From Doris montereyensis (taxonomy: Eukaryota; Mollusca; Gastropoda; Nudibranchia; Dorididae): a stretch of 64,000 nt of DNA. The stretch spans positions 337,501 through 401,500 of the forward strand of contig JAXRKP010000098.1 in assembly GCA_037039925.1 (NCBI GenBank). Reading direction: 5' to 3'. Each line of letters begins with the position of its first letter. Position 1 is the stretch's first letter. Both the position numbers and the translations under genes were made by a program. Below, in pieces: positions 37,345 to 49,631 of the stretch. The notes under the pieces were generated by a model. That model had not been told where the DNA came from, made no database searches, and worked only from the letters and a program-made list of their open reading frames with translations.

Positions 37345-38230
37345 CCATTTAAAGTGAAGAGCTTGAAGAAACAGACTTTCATTTTGTTCAATTAGACATC
37401 TGAAGACACATGAAGGTTATTTAACACACAAAAATAATTGACGGGGTGTTGACGAATCAAAGCACCTCATGATTCCCATGGAGTTCAGGATCATTTGGGA
37501 ATACATTTCAACTAAAACTATCTGAATTTCAAAAGCCCCAAGACATGTCTTTTCGGAACCAGATAAAAATAATGGGGGGCATCCCTGGGATATGCTGCAT
37601 GATCACAGAAACTATCTCTACTGGAGACGGAAAGATTCCTTTCCAACTTGAAAGGACTCCGGAAAGCCAACTGGAGAGATGAGCTTCCACTTCGTTTTCA
37701 AAAGACAAGAGTATACGGCTCTTCCGATGCAAGCGTTGATTAAGGATCTGCTTCTTGAAGTCTGAAATCTCGTTTGTACAAAGCAAACGGTAAAGTGAAA
37801 GAGCTTGAAGAAACAGACTTTGGAAGCAAGTTTATCCAAGAGAGCAACAACAGGTTGACACACGAGGACAGGATGACAATTATTATTTACACGATGCAAA
37901 GCACTGCTAGAAGAAGCTTTCCTGCAGATGGAGAAGAGGATGCCACCTGTCGAAGACATTTTCTAAAGGCTGAATCTTCTAAGCCCCAAGACTGTCTTGA
38001 ACCAGATGGAAAAGGGTAAAGTGGGGGACCTTCCTTTCCAGCACTTGATCAACGATGATGTGGAAGGACGGCATCGGAAAATAGGACTCCTCAACTGGAG
38101 AGATGAGCTTATCTTCAAAGATCATGGTATACCCTCCGATGCAGAAAGTTTCTGGTTTGGTGTCCTTAGAAGTAGTTTGTCCTTCACTGAGCTTGCTCTC
38201 TATGCACTGACATGCTTGACAACCCTCCTT
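37345..38230. repeat. ~440-bp tandem duplication
   Basis: Segment 37345-37787 and segment 37788-38230 share, in order, AAAGTGAA(A)GAGCTTGAAG, GAAACAGACTT, a CTGGAGAGATGAGCTT block, TCCGATGCA, and GCCCCAAGAC...GAACCAGAT. The copies are well diverged, so the event is old. The second copy carries the better reading frame on the minus strand. Confidence 0.65.
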
Positions 38231-38290
38231 AGTGACTGCAGTTAAGACCAAGCCAAGTAACAGAATGCAGGTCAGCTTGCTGGAGGCCAT
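37979..38290 (-). CDS. Small secreted-type frame in duplicated block
   Basis: From the ATG at 38290 the product begins MASSKLTCILLLGLVLTAVT, a good signal peptide, followed by a Cys cluster (GCQACQCIES), a Cys in ETFCIGGYTMIFEDKLISP and a stop after about 103 codons. The neighbouring duplicate (about 37620-37760, minus strand) contains a diverged version, CIGRAVYSCLLKTKWKLIS. The CxC...FC spacing faintly recalls netrin/TIMP-type inhibitors, but I would not assign it. It could be a first exon or a dead gene fragment captured between transposons. Confidence 0.35.
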   Translation of the reverse strand: MASSKLTCILLLGLVLTAVTKEGCQACQCIESKLSEGQTTSKDTKPETFCIGGYTMIFEDKLISPVEESYFPMPSFHIIVDQVLERKVPHFTLFHLVQDSLGA

Positions 38291-39929
38291 TATCAGAATT
38301 AGAGCCACACAAATTCTGAATGGAAAGTGCTGTCACCATTTTTCAGCTTCTCAAAGCATGATTGAGCTCCACAACACATCTATGTATTCTTTTGAACCCT
38401 CACACACAGCCTCCACTTCAAAAGAAATAATAATTTCAGCACCTGAGCCTGCTGAACTGGATAAGCATCAGACAGACGGCGATGAATCGCTGATGCTGTT
38501 TGAATTAGAATTAGACTAGACAATGTGAGGCAATAGAGTTATGTACATAGTGTTCAAATTACAAGTCTGCAAGCAGCAGCATTTGAATGAATTTTTATTC
38601 TAGTTGGAGCAAAGTAGCTTATTTGGAATCAGTTTTAGTTATAATTGAAATCTGGCTGACACAGTGTCACACATAACAGAAGCTGCCTAGTTGGAAGGAC
38701 GAAAGCTAAAGCATGGACATAGAGCTGGAGCAATAAAAGTCATCCAAGGTAAGATCACTAACACTTTTAAAAGACAGTAAATTGTTTTGCTAACGTTCAT
38801 AGCCAAATATATACCAGTAAAATATAACCAATGGTCGAAAAGGACACGATAAATTTGGCCTTTAAGTTTGGCCTTTTCGAAAAAATATTTGGCCGTCAAT
38901 TGGCCTTTTTTGGGTGGTGATTTGGCCGTGAAGGGTCGAAAAGAGTTGGCAACCCTGTCTTGAGACTATTGAGGAAATGTATGCAAAAGATCTCGAAGAC
39001 GAAGAAAATTGCACAAACAACAAACTACTCTTTCTAGTCCAACACATTAAACTTTGTATTTATCACCTGCAAAGAGATATTCTTGCACCACCTTACTCTG
39101 GGCTTTCAAGGTTTATGCTGGAACTCCTCGGACCTACGCCATGATGAGGACTACATTCCTAACACTTCCACATCCTTCTTACATTCGAAAGCTTTCTTCC
39201 GTATTTACAATGAAGAGTGGTTTTGAAACAAATGTCCATGACCATTATTTAAAACAAAAATGCTCTGCTTTATCAGTAAATGAGAGGAGAGTAACTTTGA
39301 TGATTGATGAAATAGACATTTCACAAAATATTTCATACAAGGAAGGAAAGCTCGAGGGATCCGCTTCAAATTGTCCAATTACGGAAGCAACCACAGCACA
39401 CGTGTTCATGATTTCCTCCATTTTGTGTAAATCAAAAGATGTCGTTGCCATTGTGCCTGTAAAAAATGTAGATGCAACATGGTTATGCACAGCTATCAAA
39501 AATGTACTGACATAGCTACACACACATGGATTTTTGGTTTTGAGCATTATTTCTGATGTGAAACATCCTTATAAGGGCATGAGGTTACGAGAAACGAGTT
39601 GTAAACCAATTTCATCTTGTACTGATGACTCAAACTTCCAAACCATAGAACGAGAATTTGTTTTTATGTTGCCCCAACCAAAGACTGCTTGTCACAAGAT
39701 TACTAAACCAGCGACTTGCTGAGTTTGACATGCTTGGGAGAAAGTGTCGTGACTGTGATAAAGATCTCAGTGATCTTGTAGGAAAATTTTGTAAGCCAGC
39801 CATCAACATATTTCTTAATAATTATTCCAAGAGTTTGACGGACAAAGCCTGTTCTACTAAGAACAAGAGAAAGATGAAAACGTTCACAAAACGTATTTGA
39901 ATGTGTTTACCCAAATTTGCTGTCGATTG

Positions 39930-40710
39930 TAAATAATAATAATATTTCTGCTGTCTAGCATATGTAAGTCCAATCATGCACAACACCAGAGATGTGGATG
40001 AAGGACCGAAAAGAAAGCCGGAAATGGTCAAATATTACAATTCCACTAAAGGAGGAGTTGATACCTTCGACCTAATGTGCCACAGCCTTACTACAACTAA
40101 AAGAAAATGCTGAAGATGGCCGATGATCATATTTTACAATCTTTTGGACACGGTTGGGATTGCTTCTAGTATCATATACAAAGAACTCTTTCCGGGAAGT
40201 AACCTTGCAAAGAAAAAGAAACGGCCAGAATTCCAGTTCCTATTGCTAGATCATCTTTCCAGAAGATGGACGAAGCTAAAAAAAACAAACGTTTTATTGG
40301 AACTGTCCATACAGCATGTTATTGTAAGTGACGTATGGGAAATTCAAAGGCCAAGCCAATCCGACCGAGCCAGACAAAACCCTCACGTCATCAAAAAAAA
40401 AGGGAAAACTGTTCAAGGTAGATGCTTGAGCTGTCCAAGGAAAAAGGACACGAAGATTAGGCAGACGTGTATCTCATGTGGCAGATCTGTTTGCAAGGAG
40501 CATGCTAGAATCGTATGCGTCTGACATTTAATATATGTATTATTCAAAATCTATTATACATATTCAAAACATATTTTCTAACCAAAAATCTCATGACACT
40601 ATTATCGATTACCTGAAATTTGAATATTCTAGCTTGAAAAATGACATTACAGTGCCTAAAAAATATATGGTTTGGGGTGTAAAAACACCCCATGGACAGG
40701 AATAGGGTTA
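39930..40710 (+). mobile_element. Second piggyBac remnant (C-terminal part)
   Basis: A frame reading KRKPEMVKYYNSTKGGVDTF, then WPMIIFYNLLDTVGIASSII and ending in a Cys-rich domain (GRCLSCPRKKD, QTCISCGRSVCKEHARIVC) is the C-terminal half of a different piggyBac family from the one at 34194. The right end appears to be CCCATGGACAGGAATAGGGT followed by TAG, close to the TTAA that borders piggyBac elements. No left end was found; the 5' half is missing and the fragment directly follows the P-type transposase C-terminus. Confidence 0.7.
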
Positions 40711-40711
40711 G

Positions 40712-40858
40712 CTATAAACAACTATCGCAAAACCAAGTCTGAACTCTTTTCTTAGAACTATAACCAACACAATGAAAATGATACCATATGAGGCAATGCT
40801 CACATTGGATCATTTTCAACTGTCCATCGTCAAGCTCTTTGCACATGCCGCAATAATA
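40712..40858 (-). other. PHD finger at the C-terminus of the MULE gene
   Basis: The frame YYCGMCKELDDGQLKMIQCE, then HCLIWYHFHCVGYS and WFCDSCL plus stop shows all eight ligands of a Cys4-His-Cys3 PHD finger, with the conserved Trp before the last Cys pair. PHD fingers usually read histone H3 tails, so a role in targeting chromatin is plausible. The frame is one base off the preceding coding block (GIKLVWNKGS). Confidence 0.85.
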
Positions 40859-41329
40859 GAGCCTTTGTTCCAGACGAGTTTAATACCCTGTTCGATGTAT
40901 GCCCAAGCAGAAGGCTCAAATAAGCCTTCAACACAGGACAAATCCATACGATCATCTAATACACTGTAACAAAATAATTTAAAATCTTTTAATTCATGAC
41001 TTTGAATAAGACATGATGGAACTTTGTCATAAAAAGAAACAGCCTTGACAAAAAGAGCAAATTTCTCCCTTTCAGGAACATCAAAAAAAATCTTTGGAAT
41101 TTCTCTGCGTCTCTTCTGACTTCCATGGGTTGAAAGTTTTGTAAAACGTTGCTTATTGCCAGGTCACCCGCGAGGTTTCAATAATTTACTCATGGTTGGC
41201 CAACTATATGTCCTATCGGTAACATCATGAGAAACAGCCTGACCAAAAGTGGGTTCTTGACTAGAGTGAACATTACATGATGACAAAACTGAATGAGGAG
41301 ACAAATGACCAGGTGCAGAGGAAGAAACA

Positions 41330-41570
41330 GGATGAATTTCAGCTTGAACAGTTATGGGACCACAAGCAACAGAAGCGACACTAGATCCATGAGAGGAGAC
41401 CTGAGGACTTGTAGGTGGGGTTGAAGATGGAGGACATGGATGAATTTCAGCCTGAACAGTTATGGGACCACAAGCAACAGAAGCGACACTAGATCCATGA
41501 GAGGAGACTGAGGACTTGTAGGTGGAGTTGAAGATGGAGGACATGGATGAATTTCAGCCTGAATGTGAAG
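41330..41570 (-). repeat. ~107-bp direct repeats in the MULE C-terminal region
   Basis: GAATTTCAGCCTGAACAGTT and ATGGGACCACAAGCAACAGA occur at 41334 and 41441, with a third partial copy at 41548. The encoded peptide SSHGSSVASVACGPITVQAE is repeated in tandem. Confidence 0.85.
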
Positions 41571-41869
41571 AGGATGACCCCACAAGCCATAGGATCCGTC
41601 GATGGCCTGCTGGCAGAGGAGACCGGAGGACAATCTGAAATGAACTGTGAACCAGACAGAGAAAAATCGGAGCAAACAGTATGTACTGTGGATAATGGGA
41701 CAGAATAAATTTCACCGTCATCCTGCCCTGGAATAGCACTAGGTGAAACATCAGGAGGATTTAAAGCACCTGCGGTGACTAAAGGCAATGGAGATGGAGA
41801 CTCTCTAGTTTTTTTTAATCTGTCAGGAACAAGATCCTCTTCAAACAAAATCATGTTCCTGTGTTTGCG

Positions 41870-41995
41870 AGTGGCAAAAATGTGTCTGCATGGGACTTGG
41901 AAATGTCCAAATGTGCTGCATGGGACTTGGAAATGTCCAAATGTGCTGCATGTGCATGTTGTAGGTGTGGTGTTGTGTTGTCTGTCTCTGTAAGA
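41870..41995 (-). other. SWIM zinc finger with internal 30-bp duplication
   Basis: The finger reads TCTCSTFGHFQVPC and then PCRHIFATRKH, the CxC...CxH pattern of SWIM domains. The block STFGHFQVPC is encoded twice in a row because 30 bp are perfectly duplicated at 41888-41947, which lengthens the loop between the CxC and CxH ligands by ten residues. Confidence 0.8.
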
Positions 41996-43555
41996 TACAA
42001 TGCTTTGTCCCGACTGACCCTCAGATACAGTGTAAGTAATATCAGAAGACAGGGCCAATTCCCTTTTAACTACCTGTGCATCAAATCGCGTTAAAGTGTT
42101 GGTAATTGTGCTGGACATGGCATCCGTGTCCCGATGGTCAATAAGGCGGCAATTTGAAGACAGCAGTTGCTTTCTTTGCTGCTCTGTAATTCTTTCATCA
42201 TTGAAATTAATCAGAGCAGAAAGAACATTTGAAAGACTGAGTTTCTCATTAATGGTTTTCTTAATTTGGAATGATAACTTCCAATTGTATTTGTTGTTGT
42301 AGCATTAAAACGAAGAGAATATATGTGTTGCAACATGCTGCCCACAAATGCCGCTTTGACCACCAGTTGACCTCTAAAATAATCGGCCACAGGCTGTGAA
42401 ACAATATTTCTATTATTAGAGATTGCGATTTTCAACAGTTGAAATTCTTCCTCAGACTCTGTGTTGACTTGATTCATGAAACAATCAAGAACAACCTTAA
42501 TGACCGAGGCCCCCCTCCCAATTTCTTTTCTCAGATATCGTTCCACAGCCTGTGAAATATGAAACTGGCAAAGGTTGACAGGAACACCAGGGAATATAGC
42601 GCCAATGGCAGCAATCTCTGTCATGTCTTTGTCAACAATAAAACACCTGAGTATCACTTGGGTTGAATTGTTGAGCAAAGACACGGAGGTACTGTTCCAT
42701 GATGTTCCTGTCCTCCTTGCGATAAAAGCATGAAATATAGGTATGCCATGGCCATCTCCATCAAGGACCATGACAGTTAATAAGGGATATAAAGGTAATT
42801 ATTTACTTTGTATGTACAATCCATGACAAAACATTCTGGATAAATAACGAGGGTCTCTTTCATAAGTTTTGTCATAAAAGTAGCAAATAGAAAATCCCCA
42901 TTTTCGTCTCTCCCAACCTCCCCATGCCCACCATTTGACTTGGAATCTCTTAAAATTTCCTCACACTTCACATCATCCCTCCCCCCATTTCCCTTCCCTA
43001 CTCCCAACTTCTTCTGCAAATTGTATACATCTTGGCGCATCACGGTACAATCGTGTCGCTTTTTTCAGAATGGCCCTCTGTTCTGCTGTCTGAATTGTCA
43101 TGGCTGACAAAACTGTGATGTCGACTTCGTCGGCTTTTATCTTCCTTTGTTCTAGATATAAATTGAACACCTGTAGGAAAAGAGTAGAAAAATAATAGAA
43201 ATGAACTAAACCAGAAAATATACACATATTACGATTATTTTATTAGGAACCTCGGGCAAGTGACCGATTATCGTATTGCGTGAACAGAAATAAAAAGAAA
43301 AGGTGTAGATCTCTATGGATCTGCCAAACACTAGAAATAGATCTAGATTTAGATCTAGATCTACTCTCCATTTTAATGATGATGAGGACAGTGATGGGAA
43401 ATAATGGAGCAGAAATGAGTGAAAGTGTTCGTGAGAGTATTTTATATTTATATGAATCAGGATAATCGGATCATAACTTACCTAAACGCTTCTTGCAGAG
43501 GGTCACTCTCAGGAATCCGCTCAGTATTTACAGTTGAAAACTGTGTCAGATTAGA

Positions 43556-43695
43556 TGCTTGGTATCTTTTCAACACTAAATCGAAAGCCTCATATGACGT
43601 GAACTTGGCCCCATTTTGCAATTCCATCTTACAATGCTTGGTATCTTTTCAACACCAAATCGAAAGCCTCATATGACGTGAACGTGGCCCCAATC
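43556..43695 (-). repeat. 80-bp-spaced duplication in MULE 5' coding exon
   Basis: CTTGGTATCTTTTCAACAC and AAATCGAAAGCCTCATATGA CGTGAAC occur at 43558 and again at 43638, so the peptide block TSYEAFDLVLKRYQA is encoded twice; the upstream (5') copy is out of frame. Confidence 0.8.
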
Positions 43696-44782
43696 TTACA
43701 ATTTCCCGCTCTTCACTCTTCTTCCGGTGAGGCAGTAAATCTCATGGGTTCTCGCACCGAACGTGAGTGATGTTAAAAACAAAAACCGGGTGAAAATAAG
43801 CGAAAATCTTATTCGCACTCGGATGTAAATAATCACACCGATATATATTTAGGTGGTTGAATTGTTGTTAGTTCACTCTAGAGTCAATAGGGAAATTCTC
43901 CCAAATTTATCCCTAGACCTAGAGCTTTATCTAGCTCTAGAGCACTAGACCGAATCTAGAATAATTAGAACTAACAGATTAGAACTAGATTTCTTACCTG
44001 AAACAGAAAGTTCACACGTTGAAACAACTCTTTGTGGGCTGGTTGACTTTTATCTTTTCCCATGTTCCAAAAGACCCGAGACAAGAGTAACCACACAGCT
44101 TAACATAGATCTAGATCTTCTGTAAATCGAGGTCTAGTGTACCTTTAAAAAGCTATGATTACACTGTAGTGGACTAGACAGACGACACCTGCAGCAAGCA
44201 AGCCAAGCGAAGTGAAATAGGCCAATATGTTGCAGGGATCTTGCGTACCTTCAAGTATATGTAACTGTATGTTGTATCACTCCGATCCCTTGGACTAGAA
44301 TCCGACATCGAAATAAATAACTTTTCTTTGCCAACTTATTTACGTTATATAATATAGAAGAACATATATAAATGTGTCAAGCTAGATCTGCATGAACGAT
44401 CATGAGCAGCAAATAAGTCTTCTTTTACTTTTACTTTTAGCATTTTCTACTGAGGAGATTCGATCGAAGTGAGGCAATGTCTCCTTTTCTTTCACCGGCT
44501 TTCATTGAGTCAACTGACCGGTAACTTTTGTATATTTCCGGGGTTGCTATTTTAAAATTCAATTCAATTTTTTAAAACGTTTAATCATCCACAAAGGGCA
44601 ATTATTCATATGCACACAATAGAATTATTACAAAGCATACAATCTAACATAATATAGTTCACCATTAACCAAAACCACTTTCCTATACACGGATTCCAAA
44701 TATAGGACAAAGTGCCACACTGCACGGATGCAACATATATCACAAATATCAACACATGCATTTATAAGAGGTACATTAATTT

Positions 44783-45215
<433 letters not shown>

Positions 45216-45239
45216 ACTGTGATGTATTTGTGATCAAGG

Positions 45240-45745
45240 GCCATGGATCTCAATAGCTTCTCTATGAGCTGTCTCCATGGCAGTGGCTAATGATGTAGTA
45301 TTTTCAAACTGTAGTTGATGTTCTTGCAATAGCCGTTTCTGAATTGCTTGGTCTTTTAAACCACAAACAAATCAATAGATATTTTAAGAGTAGCCCCTAC
45401 GTTGCAATGCTAGGAGAATCGTCGTTTTATTGAAACAAAGTCATCAATAATAGACTCTCCGGTCTCTTGGTCGCGTCATTGGAGTTTAAACCGTTCTACT
45501 ATTTCAAGAGGGACAGAACAGAAACTTGGGGTTAGAAGTCTGCACACTGCACAGCTCCTTGTATGACTGGGCAGAGAGCAGCTGGTGCCATCAATGACCT
45601 TAGTGTGGCATAAGTTTTGGCTTCTATGGAAGACAACAGTGTGGCTGTCTTTTGTTCTTCTTCATCTGCCACGCCATTGTCAATGAGATGCGCGTCCAGT
45701 CGTTCTTTATAGTGGGTGTGAACGACAGATTCATTAAATATATGT
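45240..45745 (-). pseudogene. Ty3/gypsy-type gag (capsid) fragment
   Basis: Minus-strand frames give ERLDAHLIDNGVADEEEQKT, LLSSIEAKTYATLRSLMAP, then RDQETGESIIDDFVS, HCNVGATLKISIDLFV and QAIQKRLL-like remnants, ending LATAME-like sequence near 45270. Order and wording match the capsid region of Ty3/gypsy gag proteins. Several stops; dead. Confidence 0.7.
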
Positions 45746-45829
45746 AGTTTTGGTATTTTTCTTACAAATACTGGCGATTTAATGGGACTAGACTAGAATC
45801 TTAGCAATCTTAGGTTAAGATCTGTCTCG

Positions 45830-46365
45830 ATAGGTAGGATATTTTCAATGAATGAATTAAGGGTTATTTGACGTATTTTCAATGAATGAATTAAGGGTTA
45901 TTTGACGTATTTTCAATGAATGAATTAAGGGTTATTTGACGTATTTTCAATGAATGAATTAAGGGTTATTTGACGTATTTTCAATGAATGAATTAAAGGT
46001 TATTTGACGTATTTTCAATGAATGAATTAAGGGTTATTTGACGTATTTTCAATGAATGAATTAAGGGTTATTTGACGTATTTTCAATGAATGAATTAAGG
46101 GTTATTTGACGTATTTTCAATGAATGAATTAAGGGTTATTTGACGTATTTTCAATGAATGAATTAAAGGTTGTTTGACGTATTTTCAACGAATGAATTAA
46201 GGGTTATTTGACGTATTTTCAATGAATGAATTAAAGGGTTATTTGACGTATTTTCAATGAATGAATTAAGGGTTATTTGACGTATTTTCAATGAATGAAT
46301 TAAGGGTTATTTGATGTATTTTCAATGAATGAATTAAGGGTTATTTGACGTATTTTCAAAAGAAA
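45830..46365 (+). repeat. Minisatellite, 34-bp unit, about 16 copies
   Basis: The unit is TATTTTCAATGAATGAATTA then AGGGTTATTTGACG. Very low divergence. It lies between the gag and RT fragments of Ty3/gypsy debris. Confidence 0.97.
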
Positions 46366-46369
46366 ATAA

Positions 46370-46750
46370 GATGTAACCATGCACAAGAGGAATGTGAATG
46401 ACCTTTTTGGTGATTTCTTGTGTTGATTCCTCGTCGTCAGAGAGATATAGTATGTGTGCTCCATATGCATGGATCTCAGCAGCATCTAGAGCTTCTGTGG
46501 TGTATTTGAGATACAAAATATAAAATGTGTGAGACAAAATAAGAAACGTAACATCATGTGGATTGCTTGTAAAGAGAGTGTTTACTGTGGTTAGCATTCC
46601 GGTAGCTTCATCAAGTGGTATTTGGAGGTATGCTTATCTGAGAACAATCTTGGAGAAAGATTTTCCTTGATCCAGTGTGGCTAGCGTGTCTTCTATTCGT
46701 GGCAGGCTGTATTGTTCAACGTTCAATGCAGGATTAACAGCAACCTTGCA
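46370..46750 (-). pseudogene. Ty3/gypsy reverse transcriptase fragment
   Basis: VNPALNVEQYSLPRIEDTLA, TLDQGKSFSKIVLR, then after a stop AYLQIPLDEATGMLTTVNTL is the RT palm entry region of Ty3/gypsy elements (the Asp of the first catalytic box lies in the S-K-I/V-L segment and is not clear here). A further piece, EIHAYGAHILYLSDDEEST, may correspond to the region near the YxDD box but is rearranged. Confidence 0.75.
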
Positions 46751-46799
46751 AGTAATAACAAATGCATAAGCTAAAATCAGGGCCCCTAAAGAAAATTGT

Positions 46800-46925
46800 G
46801 AGACCACCAACCAGTCTGTAACTGTCATGTGGGAAAACAAACCATAAACGCACTGATTGCTTCTGGAGAGAGGCAACTTGTAAGTGTAAGAAATGCTTGA
46901 AGACAGGGCACATTCAGAGTGTGTA
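46800..46925 (+). pseudogene. gag zinc-knuckle remnant, opposite strand
   Basis: On the plus strand one reads SCGKTNHKRTDCFWREATC followed by CKKCLKTGHIQSV. The second block is a CX2CX4H knuckle that loses its last Cys to a stop. This is typical of Ty3/gypsy nucleocapsid, but it is opposite in orientation to the RT fragment beside it. Confidence 0.55.
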
Positions 46926-46929
46926 AATC

Positions 46930-48180
46930 ACACATTTTATATCTTGTATCTCCTTCTACTCTGTCCAGTTTTCTTTATCAATAACCAATATCAACATTAT
47001 GAAAACAAAGAAAGCCGCAACAAACAGTCAATCCAAACAAAGTGGACATAAATTAATGAGTTGCCAAGTAAGGCCATTGCAAAGGCTCATGACCTAGGCC
47101 AACTTATCTACAAGCCTTTTCACCGACCTGGCTAAAGAACGCATAAAGGGCCTAGGATTGGCTGTGTAGACGTATATTTTGTTTTGATTTTGTGCCTGTT
47201 TTCATCTGAAATTCAAGAACCTCCTGTTTCATGGTAAGTAAGAGTTATTTAAATACACAGTATAAAAGTATGATTATCGGCCAGGACTGAACTTGAATCA
47301 TAGTTGAAATGTGGAGCTTCTATCTCATCTAGCTCTAGATTTAGGTCTAGATTTCTAGATATAGACTACAGTTCTAGATCTACAATCTACACTCTAGATA
47401 ATAATAACTAAGAATCTAGTTCTAGGTAGATCTAGAGCTAGATCGAGTTAGATGTAGAATCTGCGTACAGCGGTGGCGGTAGGCAGGGATGGGGAGACGT
47501 AAACATGTTTCTATTTATGATGTTCTAAAACTTAAATCGAAATGATAGATTATCACTTCCACATCATTTATCGATCAATAGGCAAGATCTACTCTACTAC
47601 ATGTACTACTACTACTCACTTTAGATTTAGGTCTAATGAGGAAGGCTAGATTCTATGTAGATTTAGATTTAGATAGATCTAGATCTAGATCAATGCCTTA
47701 TTTTTAATACATACAATCTAGATATCTAGTTTGTTTCATGTTTATCTAATCTAGATCTAGAGCTAGTATACTGAATCTTAACTTCAAGACACACATCATT
47801 CGTCATATCTAGATACATAAGTAGGTTGGCTATAAAATGCATGGAACATAATGAGATAGTGAATGATTCCTTCTCAAATAAAATATTTATGCAGCTCATT
47901 AATACATGTGACGACATCTTATTTAAATAATATATTATAATGTGTTGGCCTCAAGCCCTAATAAAATCACAATACACCCCTGCCAGGGGACAGACGACAT
48001 CTTATTTAAATACATCCAGTGTCTTCCAACTCCGTTTATTCAAACCAGGCCTTCCTGGTGTGTATTCCCTCGGATTCCATTGCAACAATTGATATAATTT
48101 GAAAAGTTTTCTGAATAAAATCGTACAAGTAACACAACATTAAGTTTCTTTTGAATCGTCAGTTTTGTCTTTTTCTATTT
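46930..48180. other. Unique sequence rich in AGATCT/TCTAGA motifs
   Basis: Dense (TCTAGA)/(AGATCT) strings at 47325-47460 and 47640-47770. A possible donor CATGGTAAGTAAGA at 47229 follows a non-coding-looking block, but no exon can be supported. Confidence 0.4.
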
Positions 48181-48182
48181 TA

Positions 48183-48245
48183 GCTCTCTCTCTCTCTCTC
48201 TCTCCCCCTCTCTCCTCTCTCTCTCTCCTCCCCCTCTCTCTCCTC
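48183..48245. repeat. CT-rich tract
   Basis: CTCTCTCTCC-type imperfect dinucleotide repeat. Confidence 0.9.
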
Positions 48246-48464
48246 GTCACATACTCACTCTCGTGACAATAGCATATTGAGGCCCAATCATGGACAAGGA
48301 GAAATACTATTTGTTTTCCCCATCTTTCTTTCTCCTTGTGTGATACTTCTTAGTCTCTCACTCCTGTGTCTGACAATACATCCAGTGTCTCTGTTCCAAC
48401 TCTCGTCTCCAAGTGGTGTGTCTGCCTACCTTACTCTCTCTGTCCCTGTCGGATTCATTGCAAC

Positions 48465-49096
<632 letters not shown>

Positions 49097-49600
49097 AGAA
49101 GAGCAGTCTTGTTTTGTCCTGATTACAAAAAACAAAACATTGTGAATGTGGAAGTATTCTCTGTTTAACATCATGCAACAAAATAAACGCCAATAACTAT
49201 GATTTTTATTGATGTCTTGAGAAATGCCTGACTAGATAGAAAGTTTTTATCAAAATAAAATTGTCGGACCCAGCTCTGAAACGGTTACTTGTAAAAGTAA
49301 TTATAGTAAACATCGAACCAATTTTTGGCAGTCGAGCTCTGAAGTCGTGTTGTCACTATCAGCGGAAGTAGTTTGATTTTCGGTCTTTTCACTGTAAGTC
49401 GCCATCAAAGGTACCACCAAGAAACTTGTTATCTGAATTATAATCGTTAAACATCGTATGAAATTGATCACATTTTAAATTTATTGTCACTGATATAATT
49501 TCTATAAGTAAGATTGATCCGTTAGAATGTGTATCTTTATCTGAAACCTTATAAATTGTTGGCATAACGATCTTTTTTGTCACCACTATACCTAGTGCAT

Positions 49601-49631
49601 CCTTTCACACTTTCAGTTTGCGGCTTCTTTG
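49601..49631 (+). promoter_or_regulatory. Candidate 5'-TOP leader exon of RPS15A
   Basis: CCTTTCACACTTTCAGTTTG then CGGCTTCTTTG precedes a good donor, GTAAGATC, at 49632. A pyrimidine start and a short non-coding first exon are usual for animal ribosomal protein genes, and the next acceptor (50957) is 9 nt before the ATG. A second candidate is CTTTTCACT before GTAAGT at 49385-49393. Neither is proven. Confidence 0.35.

Larger units (their letters stand above)
33933..39900 (+). pseudogene. THAP-domain P-element-type transposase gene, interrupted
   Basis: Pieces in order on one strand are: a THAP zinc finger (33933-34193) with MGRKCCVPNCCRGNY, FTFPKDESMRRLW and, after a frame change near 34070-34095, VCEKHFAEHF, i.e. 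the C2CH ligands; a THAP-linker segment after the piggyBac insertion (36348-36530) with GAYPSICSNCPSYLSEKTS; and a P-type transposase core (about 38953-39900) with LTLPHPSYIRKL, TLMIDEIDISQNISYKEGK, VMISSILCKSKDVVAI and a C-terminal FCKPAINIFLNNYSKS. The first catalytic Asp is in LMIDEI. The gene is broken by a piggyBac, an (AGT)n repeat, a duplicated foreign block at 37345-38230 and frameshifts. THAP9/P-like proteins bind and cut their own transposon ends. Confidence 0.75.
40712..44063 (-). pseudogene. MULE-type transposase gene with SWIM and PHD zinc fingers
   Basis: From the 5' side: a possible first exon (44063-43998) MGKDKSQPAHKELFQRVNFL with donor GTAAGA; a segment MELQNGAKFTSYEAFDLVLK (43627-43482, donor GTAAGT); VMRQDVYNLQKKLG (about 43050); the transposase core with CFVMDCTYKVNNY, MVLDGDGHGIPIFHAF, CFIVDKDMTEIAAIGAIFPG, VNLCQFHISQAVERYLRK; a SWIM finger near 41990-41880; a Ser/Pro-rich repeated region; then IPKIFFDVPEREKFALF and a C-terminal PHD finger ending at 40712. 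The architecture resembles ZSWIM1/3-like MULE-derived proteins. Frameshifts near 43060, 42780, 42230, 41500 and 40860 make it a pseudogene as assembled. At the expected acidic catalytic position in TNTIGSYHSKLRK a Gly is seen. Confidence 0.8.

Noticed and set aside
37997..38519. Plus-strand frames across the duplicated block
   Set aside because: No coding features; the minus-strand frame with a signal peptide is the better, though still weak, candidate.
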